Shown piece after piece: positions 17,814 through 26,281 of a stretch of 64,000 bases of DNA. Numbering within the stretch: position 1 is the stretch's first letter; each line of letters opens with the position of its first letter. The notes beneath the pieces are model-generated. The model saw only the letters and a list, made by a program, of their open reading frames with translations, made no database searches and was not told where the DNA came from. The translations under genes were made by a program, and so were the position numbers. The DNA is from Bradyrhizobium daqingense (GTDB lineage: Bacteria > Pseudomonadota > Alphaproteobacteria > Rhizobiales > Xanthobacteraceae), in assembly GCF_021044685.1 (NCBI RefSeq), contig NZ_CP088014.1, positions 2,404,001-2,468,000 of the forward strand, given 5' to 3'.

Positions 17814-19279
17814 GACAGCTTGTCTCCGATCAGGAACTGCAGGGCACGGTCGAGGCGGATGTGTGGCAGCGTCGGCTCTTCCGTGCCTTCGCGTTCGAGC
17901 TTCGGCGGGCGGAAGCGCAGGAAGCGGAAGTCGCTGTTCCCGGCGGCCTGCGTCGAAAGCCCCCGGAACGAATCCGTGCCGTTGAACAGCGGTTCAGGAT
18001 CGAGCGGGAGATCGCCCGGGAATGTAGCGACCTCGGTGGTGCCGTCGAAGAACTCGCCGCCCGCGCTCTCGCCCGCGGCCGGTGTTCCCAGGATCGACGG
18101 CAGTTTGTCGCGGCCATGCGCGACCTGTGCCTCGCGCGTCGCGCGCACGGCGGCGAGCGCCACGACGTCGATCGCCGCGCCGGTGTTTTCCGCACGCGAC
18201 ACGGCGCGGATGACCGCACGGCGGAGCACGGCCTCGAGCCGGTCGTGGCTGGAATGGTGGAGATGATCCGCCTTGGTCGCCGCGAACAGGATGCGGTCGA
18301 TGCGCGGCCGGAGCAGGCTGGAGAGCAAGGTGCTGCGACCGATGTTGAAACAGTCGAGAATGCCGGCAAGCGCGGCTTCGAGATCGTGCAGCGCCTCGGG
18401 GCCGGAGTTGAATGCGGCGAGCGCGTCGGCCAGCACGATCTGGCGATCGAGACGCGCGAAATGGTCACGGAAGAACGGCCGCACCACCATGTCCTTGTAG
18501 GCTTCGTAGCGGCGCACCATCATCGCCCACAGCGAGCCGTCCGGCGCCTGCCTGCCCGCGGGCACGTCAAGTGGCGCAAAGGTCAGTGCCGGCGTGTCGG
18601 CGAGATTGCCGGGCATCAGGAAGCGGCCGGGCGGCAACAGGCTCATCGCGAAGCGCTCGTCGCGGCAGGCGCGCAAATAATTGGTGAAGAGCTTGGCGGC
18701 CGTCAGCGTCGCCTGCTCGTCCTCGCGTGCTTCGGGTTTGAGCGTCGCCAGATGCGCGTGCCAGTCCGCGGCCAGATGCGCGCGCGGTGCTTCGCGTGAC
18801 AGCGCGAGGCTTTCAGCCGACCATTGCTCATAGCTCTTCTGCAGCAGCGGCAGGTCCAGCAGCCATTCGCCGGGATAGTCGACGATGTCGAGCGTCAGCG
18901 TGCGGTCGGCGCCGTTCGGGCGCTGATAGTCGACGACGAGCCTGAGCTCGCTGATGTCGACGGTCGAGTTCGGCCAGCGACGCTCCTCGATCAGCGCGCG
19001 CAGATGGTTCTCATAGGCAAAACGCGGCACGGCATCGTCGGGCTGCGGCGCCAGATATGCCCGCGCGATCCGGCCCGAGGCATAGGCCTCGAACACCGGA
19101 AACCTGCCGCCACGGGTGAGGCCATGGATCAGCGCGGTGATGAACACCGTTTTGCCGGCGCGCGACAGGCCGGTGACCCCGAGCCGCACCGTCGGATTGA
19201 AGAAATGCTCGCCATAGTCGATCAGCGCCCGCGCCGACAGCCGCGCTTCTTCGACCATATCTTGGAAACTGAATGCCAT
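17810..19279 (-). CDS. ycjX: YcjX family predicted P-loop ATPase
   Basis: The 489-residue protein carries a Walker A motif in RLGVTGLSRAGKTVFITALI near residue 40 and the DUF463/YcjX-specific segments YPGEWLLDLPLLQKSYEQWS and LFAATKADHLHHSSHDRLE. The latter resembles the TKxD specificity motif of GTPases. It is upstream partner of ycjF in a two-gene operon. The product is cytoplasmic or membrane-associated through YcjF. Confidence 0.92.
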   Translation of the reverse strand: MAFSFQDMVEEARLSARALIDYGEHFFNPTVRLGVTGLSRAGKTVFITALIHGLTRGGRFPVFEAYASGRIARAYLAPQPDDAVPRFAYENHLRALIEERRWPNSTVDISELRLVVDYQRPNGADRTLTLDIVDYPGEWLLDLPLLQKSYEQWSAESLALSREAPRAHLAADWHAHLATLKPEAREDEQATLTAAKLFTNYLRACRDERFAMSLLPPGRFLMPGNLADTPALTFAPLDVPAGRQAPDGSLWAMMVRRYEAYKDMVVRPFFRDHFARLDRQIVLADALAAFNSGPEALHDLEAALAGILDCFNIGRSTLLSSLLRPRIDRILFAATKADHLHHSSHDRLEAVLRRAVIRAVSRAENTGAAIDVVALAAVRATREAQVAHGRDKLPSILGTPAAGESAGGEFFDGTTEVATFPGDLPLDPEPLFNGTDSFRGLSTQAAGNSDFRFLRFRPPKLEREGTEEPTLPHIRLDRALQFLIGDKLS

Positions 19280-19458
19280 ATGAATGTTAACTGATCTCGG
19301 GCGGGCGGGATGTGTGACCGTTCACAAAAGTGGCAATTGCGTGAGGAAAATCAAGTTTCATACTTCCACCGCCTTTGTCGGCAAATCAGCGATTGAACGA
19401 CGCGCCGATCCCAGAAGACCCATCGAAGAAGACCTTGTCTAGCGTCCAACGGATTGCC

Positions 19459-20154
19459 ATGACCGTTTTCCAACTGAAGCAGCTTGCATCCACCTCCGTC
19501 CACGCTGCAGCCGACGCGATCGGCTGGAACTACGATCGCGCCGAGCTGATCGCTGACGGCATCATCCATGCGATCGGTGTCCTCTCCGGCATCATTGCCG
19601 CGACCGTGCTGGTGGTGTTGACGGCGATCTATGCCGACGCCACCGACATCGTCGGTGTCTCGATCTATGTCGCGGGCCTGATCTCGATGCTGGTGCTGTC
19701 GGCGACCTATAATCTCTGGCCGGTCTCACCGGCCAAATGGCTGCTGCGGCGGTTCGACCATTCGGCGATCTATCTGCTGATCGCGGCGACCTACACTCCG
19801 TTCATTCTGGAGGTGAAAGACAGCGTGTTCGCGCTGGTGCTGCTCGCGGGCGTCTGGTGCGTGGCGATCCTTGGTATCGTGCTGAAGCTGCTCTATCCCG
19901 GGCGGTTCGACCGGGTCTCGGTCGGCATCTACCTCGCGATGGGCTGGAGCGGCGTGATGCTCTATGGCCCTGTAGTCAGGGCGTTGCCTGCGCTGGTGCT
20001 CGGCTTCATCCTTGCCGGCGGGCTGCTCTACAGTTGCGGCGTGATCTTCCACGCCTGGCGGCGGCTGCGCTTCCAGAATGCGATCTGGCACGGCTTTGTC
20101 TTGGCCGGTGCGGCGTGCCATTATACCGCGGTGCTCGACCTCGTGTTGAGCTGA
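19459..20154 (+). CDS. Hemolysin III / YqfA-type membrane protein
   Basis: The ATG at 19459 gives 231 residues; an upstream in-frame start at 19375 would add unconserved residues. Seven membrane helices are visible, with DRAELIADGIIHAIGVLSGI at the start, FDHSAIYLLIAATYTPFIL in the middle and HGFVLAGAACHYTAV at the end, the hallmark positions of the PAQR-like hemolysin III family. The first family histidine (usually in SxxYH) is Asn here (SATYNLW). Activity as a true hemolysin is doubtful for most members. Confidence 0.88.
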   Translation: MTVFQLKQLASTSVHAAADAIGWNYDRAELIADGIIHAIGVLSGIIAATVLVVLTAIYADATDIVGVSIYVAGLISMLVLSATYNLWPVSPAKWLLRRFDHSAIYLLIAATYTPFILEVKDSVFALVLLAGVWCVAILGIVLKLLYPGRFDRVSVGIYLAMGWSGVMLYGPVVRALPALVLGFILAGGLLYSCGVIFHAWRRLRFQNAIWHGFVLAGAACHYTAVLDLVLS

Positions 20155-20217
20155 GCAAGCCGCGAAGCGGTATAAAGAGACGCGGTACAAACGGACCAAG
20201 ACAAGGGGAGACGTCGC

Positions 20218-21012
20218 ATGCAGGTGACCGGCAAGGTCGTGGTCGTCACGGGCGGTGCAAACGGCATCGGCAAGGCGCTGTGCGAGGCCTTTCACCATGC
20301 GGGCGCAGCCAAGGTCGTCGTCGCGGACATGGACGCCGCCAATGCGCGGGCGGTCGCCGCCGTGGTGAATGGGGCCGCCTTCAAATGCGACGTCGCGCAG
20401 GAAAAGGACATCGCCCACGTCATCGAGGAGACCGAGCGGCAGTTCGGCCCGATCGCGCTGTTCTGCTCCAATGCTGGCATCGGCGGCGGCTTTGATCCAA
20501 TGTCGGTCAATGCCGGCGGCGCCTCGGATGAGCCTTGGCAGCGCAGCTGGGCGATCCACGTCATGGCGCACGTCTATGCCGCGCGGCATCTGATCCCGCG
20601 CATGAAGGCGCGCGGCGGTGGCTATTTCCTCAACACCATCTCGGCCGCGGGCCTGTTGTCGCAGGTCGGCAGCCCGGCCTATTCGACGACCAAGCATGCC
20701 GCGGTCGGCTTTGCCGAGAATCTCGCGATCTCGCACAAGGCCGACAACATCAAGGTCTCGATCCTCTGCCCGCAGGGCGTCGACACCAACATGCTGCGCT
20801 CGATCCCGAAGGGCCCGCAATCCGGCGACGGCGACCTCACGCCCGAGCAGGTCGCGAAAGACGTGCTCGCCGGTCTCGAGCAGGAAACGTTCCTGATCCT
20901 GCCGCATCCGCAAGTGCTCGGCTACATGCGCAAGAAGACCGAGAATTACGACCGCTGGATCGGCGGCATGGCCAAGATCCAGGCCAAGATGCGGGAGGAG
21001 TTCGGGAAGTGA
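20218..21012 (+). CDS. Short-chain dehydrogenase/reductase (264 aa)
   Basis: A classical SDR: the nucleotide-binding TGGANGIGKA near residue 12, the active-site serine in NTISAAGLL and Y-x3-K in AYSTTKHAAVGF. Acidic residues after beta-2 (VVADMDA) favour NAD over NADP. The gene has a good AAGGGGAG ribosome site. Substrate unknown. It lies just upstream of a repeat and convergent with the MarR gene. Confidence 0.93.
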   Translation: MQVTGKVVVVTGGANGIGKALCEAFHHAGAAKVVVADMDAANARAVAAVVNGAAFKCDVAQEKDIAHVIEETERQFGPIALFCSNAGIGGGFDPMSVNAGGASDEPWQRSWAIHVMAHVYAARHLIPRMKARGGGYFLNTISAAGLLSQVGSPAYSTTKHAAVGFAENLAISHKADNIKVSILCPQGVDTNMLRSIPKGPQSGDGDLTPEQVAKDVLAGLEQETFLILPHPQVLGYMRKKTENYDRWIGGMAKIQAKMREEFGK

Positions 21013-21029
21013 TCCCCACGCCTGACGCT

Positions 21030-21130
21030 GTCATGCTCCGCGAAAGCGGGGCATCCAGTACTCCGCGGCATATCGATTGAACCACTGACGTCTCGGAGTA
21101 CTGGATCGCCCGGTCAAGCCGGGCGATGAC
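21030..21130. repeat. Palindromic repeat family C (GGAGTACTGGAT type)
   Basis: GTCATGCTCCGCGAAAGCGG and ATCCAGTACTCCG on the left are answered by CGGAGTACTGGATCGCCC and GGGCGATGAC on the right, flanking a non-palindromic centre. It fills nearly the whole gap between the SDR and MarR genes, which converge on it. Confidence 0.7.
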
Positions 21131-21143
21131 ACCGAGAGTGCGG

Positions 21144-21605
21144 TCAGGCCACCGACTCGGACTCGCTTTCCCCCCGGCTCTGCCTGAGCGCCCGCGCATA
21201 GAGCATCATGCCCTCGCGCACCGTCCGCTGCTCGGCCTCGGTCAGCGCAGCCAGCGCGGCGCGCACCTGCTGGCGGCCGAACGCGTGCAGCGCCTCGAGC
21301 GTGCGCCGGCCCTTTGCCGTCAATGACAACAGCTTGCTGCGCGCATCCCTCGCATCCGGCGTCTCGCGCAGCTCGCCGCAGTGGATCAGCTTCCGCACCA
21401 GGCGGCTGACGCTGGATTTCTCCAGGCGCAGGAAATCACCCAGCTCCGCGGAGGTCATGGGCCCGCGAATGCCGATCTCCAGGATGGTGTGGACCGCCGA
21501 CGGCGGATAGTCAAAGGCCGCCACCGTTGCGTCCATGAAGCCGAGCTCGCGCACCATCAGGCGCGACGCGGCACGAATGTCGTCGATCAGCGCCAGCTCG
21601 GCCAT
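21144..21605 (-). CDS. MarR-family transcriptional regulator
   Basis: The 153 residues starting MAELALIDDIRAASRLMVRE contain a winged helix-turn-helix (about 45-110) with MTSAELGDFLRLEKSSVSRLVRKLI and the wing DARDARSKLLSLTAKG. The ATG at 21605 is preferred because the next upstream ATG in frame lies within the operator palindrome at 21619-21647. It is divergent from the SDR gene at 21684, which it most likely represses together with itself. The ligand is unknown. Confidence 0.92.
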   Translation of the reverse strand: MAELALIDDIRAASRLMVRELGFMDATVAAFDYPPSAVHTILEIGIRGPMTSAELGDFLRLEKSSVSRLVRKLIHCGELRETPDARDARSKLLSLTAKGRRTLEALHAFGRQQVRAALAALTEAEQRTVREGMMLYARALRQSRGESESESVA

Positions 21606-21618
21606 CTCTTGACTCCCG

Positions 21619-21647
21619 GCATATAGTTGTATCATACAACTATATGC
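21619..21647. promoter_or_regulatory. Perfect palindrome, likely MarR operator
   Basis: GCATATAGTTGTAT and ATACAACTATATGC are exact reverse complements separated by one base. The site lies 13 bases upstream of the MarR start and 36 bases before the SDR start, in a position to cover both promoters. Its AT-rich content stands out from the surroundings. MarR dimers bind such palindromes; binding here is inferred. Confidence 0.8.
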
Positions 21648-21683
21648 GGTGCAACGGCGCGCGCAAGCGTTTTGGAGTGAGCC

Positions 21684-22460
21684 ATGAGCGGAGCTTCGCC
21701 GGCGAGTCAGCGGATGAGGGGCAACGTCTGCCTCGTCACGGGCGGCGGCAGCGGCATCGGCCGCGCCACCGCACTGCGGATGGCGTCCGAAGGTGCGGAA
21801 GCGATCCTCGTCGCGGGTCGCCGCGCGGCCGAGATCGAGGCGACCGCCGCGGGCTGCCGCGACCTCGGCGCGGTCGCGATCGCACTCCAAACCGACATCA
21901 CACGCGAGGACGACGTCGCGCGCCTCGTCGGGACGGCCATCGCGCGTTGCGGCCGGCTCGACGTCGCCTTCAACAATGCCGGCTTCCAGGAGCGGCGCGC
22001 CCCGCTGGAGGAGCAGGGCACCGACATCTACGACAGCGTGTTCGACACCAATGTCCGTGCGCTGTTCCTGTGCTTGCGCCACCAACTGCCTGTTATGCTC
22101 GCACAGGGCCGCGGCAGCATCGTCGTCAACGCTTCGGTCAGCGGCGTGCGCAATCCCAATCCCGGCTTCTCGCTCTATTCGGCCTCGAAGGCCGCCGCGA
22201 TCTCGCTGACGCGCTCGGCCGCGATGGAGAACGCCCCGCGCGGCATCCGCATCAACGCGATCGCCCCTGGCCGCGTCGTCACCGACATGATGCTGCGCGC
22301 CGGCGTCGGCGATGTCGCGACGGTCAGTGCCGGCCTGCCGCTGCGGCGGATGGGCAGCCCGGAGGAGGTGGCGGAGGCCGTGGTGTGGCTGGCGTCGGAC
22401 GTGTCATCATACGTGGTAGGACACGTGCTGGCGGCGGATGGAGGATTCCTCGCTTCCTAG
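21684..22460 (+). CDS. Short-chain dehydrogenase/reductase, probable MarR target
   Basis: The 258-residue SDR has TGGGSGIGRA, VAGRRAAEIEAT after beta-2 (an Arg pair favouring NADPH), NNAGFQE, the serine in NASVSGVRN and Y-x3-K in YSASKAAAIS, and the usual C-terminal GHVLAADGGFLAS. It is divergent from the MarR gene across a strong operator, so its expression is probably induced by the MarR ligand. The substrate is not evident. Confidence 0.93.
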   Translation: MSGASPASQRMRGNVCLVTGGGSGIGRATALRMASEGAEAILVAGRRAAEIEATAAGCRDLGAVAIALQTDITREDDVARLVGTAIARCGRLDVAFNNAGFQERRAPLEEQGTDIYDSVFDTNVRALFLCLRHQLPVMLAQGRGSIVVNASVSGVRNPNPGFSLYSASKAAAISLTRSAAMENAPRGIRINAIAPGRVVTDMMLRAGVGDVATVSAGLPLRRMGSPEEVAEAVVWLASDVSSYVVGHVLAADGGFLAS

Positions 22461-22536
22461 CCCGGATGAGCGAAGCGACATCCGGGATTTTTGTCGTTGC
22501 AGCACGCCGAATATCGCTACGCTCATCCGGGCTACG
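22458..22536. repeat. Palindromic repeat (TAGCCCGGATGAGCG type)
   Basis: TAGCCCGGATGAGCGAAGCG is mirrored by CGCTACGCTCATCCGGGCTA. It begins within the SDR stop codon and ends six bases before the stop codon of the convergent gene, so it sits exactly between two converging genes. Confidence 0.75.
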
Positions 22537-22542
22537 GCAGCG

Positions 22543-24165
22543 TCAATGCTTCTGCCCGTACAGCACCGGCACCGCCGAATCCACGACGACCTCGACGAGG
22601 CTCGTGCCCGCATGCGCCATCCCGCGCTTCAGCGCCTCGCCGAGCTCCGCCGCCTTCGTCACCCGCACGGCATGGCAGCCCATGCCTTCGGCGAGCCGTA
22701 CGAAATCGATCCCCGGCAGCTCCAGCCCGGGCACATTGCGCACCTGCATCACCTGGCTGAACGAGCGCATCGCGCCATAGCCGGAATTGTTGAGAACGAC
22801 GATGGTGAGCGGCAGCTTGCGCTGCGCGGCGGTCCACAGCGCCTGGATCGAATACATCGCCGAGCCGTCGCCGATCAGGCAGACCGTGCGGCTGTCCGGC
22901 TTGCCGAGCGCCATGCCGACGGCGGCCGGCAGCGAATAGCCGAGGCCGCCGCTGGCCATCGTGTAAAAACTGTCCTGGCCGCGCATCGGCAGGAATTTCT
23001 GCATCGCCGGCCGGTGCGAGGGCACTTCCTCGACAAGTGATGCAGCTTCCGGCATTGCCTGCGACAGCGAATGCAGCAGGAATTCAACCGGCAACGGATC
23101 GGCCGCTTGCGGCGCCGGCGGCAGCGCGCGGCCCTTTGGCGCCGCGCGCTTGCTCTCCGGCAGCAGGTCGAGCAGCATCGAAAGCGCCGGCTTCATCGTC
23201 GCGATGATGCTGTTGCCGACCGGCGTCACCGCCGCCGCATCCGCATCGTCGGTGATCTGGAAGATCGTCGCGCCGCCGTCGAAGATCGCGGCATGGCCCT
23301 CGACATGGAAGGTGAACACCGGCGCACCGATCACGACGACGAGATCGTGCTCGCGCAGCGCGTCGGAGAGTTGGGCGGGTGAGGCGTGCAGGAAGCCCGC
23401 GAAGTGCGGATGCCGCTCGGGGAACGAACAGCGCGCCGAGAACGGGCTGACCCAGACGCTGGCCTTCGCTTTCTCGGCGACACGAACCATCAGCTCCACC
23501 GCACCGGCGCGGTCGACAGCGGGTCCGACGACCAGGGCAGGGTGTTTTGCGGCGCCGAGTGCGGCGACCAGACCCTTCATCGCGTCAGGCTCGGGGCCGA
23601 TCTCGCGGCTGACGTTGCGGGCCTCGACCGGTGCGCAGGCATGCGCCCAATCGTCGATCGGGATTGACACGAAGGTCGGTCCGCACGGCGGCTGCATCGC
23701 AGTGTAATAGGCCCGCGCGACCGCGGCCGGCACGTCCTCGGGTCGCGCCGGCTCGACGCTGTATTTGACGTAGGGCCGCGGGAATTCAGAGGCGCGCTCG
23801 GCATAGAGGAACGCCTGCAGCGGCAGGATCGAGCGCGCCTGTTGCCCCGCGGTGATCACGAGCGGGGTCTGGTTGCGATGCGCGGTGTAGATGTTGCCGA
23901 GCGCATTGCCGACGCCCGCCGCCGAATGCAGGTTGACGAAGCCGGCATTGCGCGTCGCCTGCGCGTAGCCATCGGCCATGCCGACGGCGGAGGCTTCCTG
24001 CAGCGCCAGCACGTAGTCGATGTCGTCAGGCCAGTCCGACAGGAACGGCAGCTCGGTCGAGCCGGGATTGCCGAACACCTTGTCGATGCCGAAGGCGCGC
24101 AGCAGGTCGAGCGTCGCCTGCTTCACAGTGACGGTTTTGCTGCCGGTCTTGCCGTTCTTGGACAT
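22543..24165 (-). CDS. mdlC: Thiamine-diphosphate enzyme, benzoylformate decarboxylase-like
   Basis: The 540 residues have the three-domain ThDP fold. Residues matching the benzoylformate decarboxylase active site are the serine in FGNPGSTELPFL and the histidine in NLHSAAGVGNALG; the cofactor motif is GDGSAMYSIQALWTAA. The reaction would be decarboxylation of phenylglyoxylate or a related 2-oxo acid to an aldehyde. It lies downstream of the hydratase gene on the same strand but separated by 136 bases containing a repeat, so cotranscription is uncertain. Acetolactate synthase-like activity is an alternative. Confidence 0.82.
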   Translation of the reverse strand: MSKNGKTGSKTVTVKQATLDLLRAFGIDKVFGNPGSTELPFLSDWPDDIDYVLALQEASAVGMADGYAQATRNAGFVNLHSAAGVGNALGNIYTAHRNQTPLVITAGQQARSILPLQAFLYAERASEFPRPYVKYSVEPARPEDVPAAVARAYYTAMQPPCGPTFVSIPIDDWAHACAPVEARNVSREIGPEPDAMKGLVAALGAAKHPALVVGPAVDRAGAVELMVRVAEKAKASVWVSPFSARCSFPERHPHFAGFLHASPAQLSDALREHDLVVVIGAPVFTFHVEGHAAIFDGGATIFQITDDADAAAVTPVGNSIIATMKPALSMLLDLLPESKRAAPKGRALPPAPQAADPLPVEFLLHSLSQAMPEAASLVEEVPSHRPAMQKFLPMRGQDSFYTMASGGLGYSLPAAVGMALGKPDSRTVCLIGDGSAMYSIQALWTAAQRKLPLTIVVLNNSGYGAMRSFSQVMQVRNVPGLELPGIDFVRLAEGMGCHAVRVTKAAELGEALKRGMAHAGTSLVEVVVDSAVPVLYGQKH

Positions 24166-24206
24166 GGTTTCCGTCCCTACTATTTATTGAAAGTAGCAAC
24201 CCACCC

Positions 24207-24290
24207 GTCATTGCGAGCGCAGCGAAGCAATCCAGAATCTCTCCGCGGTGACAGTCTGGATTGCTTCGTCGCTTCGCTCCTCGCAATGAC
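24207..24290. repeat. Dispersed palindromic repeat family A
   Basis: GTCATTGCGAGCGCAGCGAA and GCAATCCAGAATCTC on the left are mirrored by CTGGATTGCTTCG and CGCAATGAC on the right. Full-length copy in the gap between the hydratase and decarboxylase genes. Confidence 0.85.
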
Positions 24291-24301
24291 GAGGAGAGGG
24301 C

Positions 24302-25153
24302 CTACCACACCGCCGTGCCCTTCATCGTCGGCTGCCCGTCCGCATTCGCGGTCCACAGCTCCATGCCCGCATCGATCTCGTTGGCGTTGATGGAAAACTC
24401 CGTACCCTCGAACAGCGGCTGCAGCCCGCGATAGCTGAACTTCTTCGGCGCCTTGCCGCCGCGCAGCTTCGCCGCCATCTCGATGATCAGCGCCGCCTGC
24501 AACGGCCCGTGGAAGATCAGGCCCGGATAGCCCTCGACCTTGGTGACGTAGTCGCGATCGTAATGGATGCGGTGGCCGTTGAAGGTCAGCGCGGAATATC
24601 GGAACAGCAGCACGGGATCGGAGACATGGACCTCACGGTGCTGCGCCTTCGGCAGCGGGGGTGGGGGCTTGCTGCCAGCGGGTGCGCTGCTCGTCATCTC
24701 GCGATAGACGATGTCCTGCCGTTCGCGGATCGCCGTGCCGCGCGGCGAGGAGATGCTGTGCTCGACCGAGACGAAGCACAGCGTGCCGGTCGAGCCTGAT
24801 TTGACCTGCACATCGGCGATGCGTGAGGTCCGCGTCGAGTCATCCCCGACACACAGCGGCTGCAGGAATTCGATTTCGCCGCCGGCCCACATCCGGCGCG
24901 GCAGCGGCACCGGCGGCAGGAAGCCGCCGCGGGTCGGATGACCGTCGGGCCCGAGCATCGACATCGGAAACACCGGCTGCGCGAGGCACCAATGCACCGT
25001 GAACGGTGCGGCGTCGCCCTTCCTGGGCTCGCCGATTTCCTGGAACAGCGTCGCGCGCAAGCCCATCACGAGCTGCGCCGTGACGATGTCGGTGGCCTCC
25101 ATGCTGCGGCCGATCCATTGCCGCAAATGATCGATGTCGAGCTTCTCGGTCAT
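24302..25153 (-). CDS. Hotdog-fold dehydratase/hydratase, mesaconyl-C4-CoA hydratase-like
   Basis: The 283-residue protein belongs to the FAS1-like/MaoC hydratase group (HTD2-type): FRYSALTFNGHRIHYDRDYV carries the conserved hydratase His/Asp region near residue 190, and an N-terminal hotdog domain covers about 1-150. Relatives include the mesaconyl-C4-CoA hydratase of the 3-hydroxypropionate bicycle. It starts 14 bases after the CoA transferase gene, in one operon with acyl-CoA dehydrogenase, which suggests hydration of an unsaturated dicarboxylyl-CoA. Substrate is inferred only. Confidence 0.8.
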   Translation of the reverse strand: MTEKLDIDHLRQWIGRSMEATDIVTAQLVMGLRATLFQEIGEPRKGDAAPFTVHWCLAQPVFPMSMLGPDGHPTRGGFLPPVPLPRRMWAGGEIEFLQPLCVGDDSTRTSRIADVQVKSGSTGTLCFVSVEHSISSPRGTAIRERQDIVYREMTSSAPAGSKPPPPLPKAQHREVHVSDPVLLFRYSALTFNGHRIHYDRDYVTKVEGYPGLIFHGPLQAALIIEMAAKLRGGKAPKKFSYRGLQPLFEGTEFSINANEIDAGMELWTANADGQPTMKGTAVW

Positions 25154-25167
25154 GATGCCTCGCTCTG

Positions 25168-26271
25168 TTACTTCTTCGATTTTGGATTCTCGCCGATGGC
25201 GGGCACCGGGCCGTAGGAGCGGGTCTCACCAACGATGATCGGCGCCGGTGCGGGATAGCTGACGCGCCCGTTCGGCGTATCGACTTCGATGCGGCGCAGA
25301 TGCGGATGGCCCGTGAGATCCGCCATGGTGTTGACCTCGGCGAAGGCGATGTCGGCGTCCGACAGCCGCTTCAAGAGCTCGTCGCGCGTCATCTTGCCGA
25401 AGATGTCTGCAACGGTCGTGTCGGTGAACTCGCGGTTGCGCACGCGCTCGACCATGTTGGCGACGCGGGGGTCGCTGGGAAGATCCGGCTGATCGAGCAC
25501 CTTGGCGCAGAGCGTCTTCCACTCGCGCTCGCTCTGAATCGAGATCAGGATGTCCTTGCCGTCCTTCGAGGTGAACACGCCATAAGGAGCGATCGAGGGA
25601 TGGCGCAGGCCCATGCGCTTGGGCGGATTGCCGGCTTCCGAGTTGAGCAGCGGCACGGTGCACCAGTCCGCCATCACGTCGAACATGGAGATGCGGATGT
25701 CGGCGCCCTTGCCCGTGCGCCCGCGCGCGATCAGCGCCTCCAGAATCGCCGCGTGCGCGGTCGCACCGGTCGCGACGTCAACGATCGACATTCCGACGCG
25801 CGAGGCGCCGTCAGGATTGCCGGTGATCGAAGCGAGCCCGCTCTCGGCCTGGATCAAGAGGTCATAGGCCTTGCGATGCGCGTAGGGCCCCTCGTCGCCA
25901 TAGCCGGTGATGGTGCAGGAGATCAGCTTCGGATAGTCCCTCAGCAGCCGCTCGCGCGAGAAGCCGAGCTTCTCCATCGAGCCCGGCTTGAGGTTCTGGA
26001 TCAGCACGTCGGCGCTCGCGATCAGCTTCTCCAGCTCGGCGCAGCCTTCTTTCGTGGCGAGGTCGACCACGGCCGATCGCTTGCCGCGATTGAGCCAGAC
26101 GAAATAGCTGCTCTGGCCCTTGGCCGCCGCGTCATAACCGCGGGCGAAATCGCCTTCCGGCCGTTCGATCTTGATCACTTCGGCGCCAGCGTCCGCCAGT
26201 CGCGACGAGCAGAATGGCGCCGCCACCGCCTGCTCCACCGCAATCACCCTGATCCCGTCCAATGCTCCCAT
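25168..26271 (-). CDS. Class III CoA transferase in a catabolic operon
   Basis: I set the start at the ATG at 26271, giving 367 residues beginning MGALDGIRVIAVEQAVAAPF, the family's canonical opening; a longer open frame upstream overlaps the acyl-CoA dehydrogenase gene and is not conserved. The catalytic aspartate is in AYDLLIQAESGLAS. The gene is 10 bases downstream of the acyl-CoA dehydrogenase and 14 bases upstream of the hydratase, so it probably activates the pathway acid with CoA from a donor such as succinyl-CoA. Confidence 0.92.
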   Translation of the reverse strand: MGALDGIRVIAVEQAVAAPFCSSRLADAGAEVIKIERPEGDFARGYDAAAKGQSSYFVWLNRGKRSAVVDLATKEGCAELEKLIASADVLIQNLKPGSMEKLGFSRERLLRDYPKLISCTITGYGDEGPYAHRKAYDLLIQAESGLASITGNPDGASRVGMSIVDVATGATAHAAILEALIARGRTGKGADIRISMFDVMADWCTVPLLNSEAGNPPKRMGLRHPSIAPYGVFTSKDGKDILISIQSEREWKTLCAKVLDQPDLPSDPRVANMVERVRNREFTDTTVADIFGKMTRDELLKRLSDADIAFAEVNTMADLTGHPHLRRIEVDTPNGRVSYPAPAPIIVGETRSYGPVPAIGENPKSKK

Positions 26272-26281
26272 GATGGCCGCC

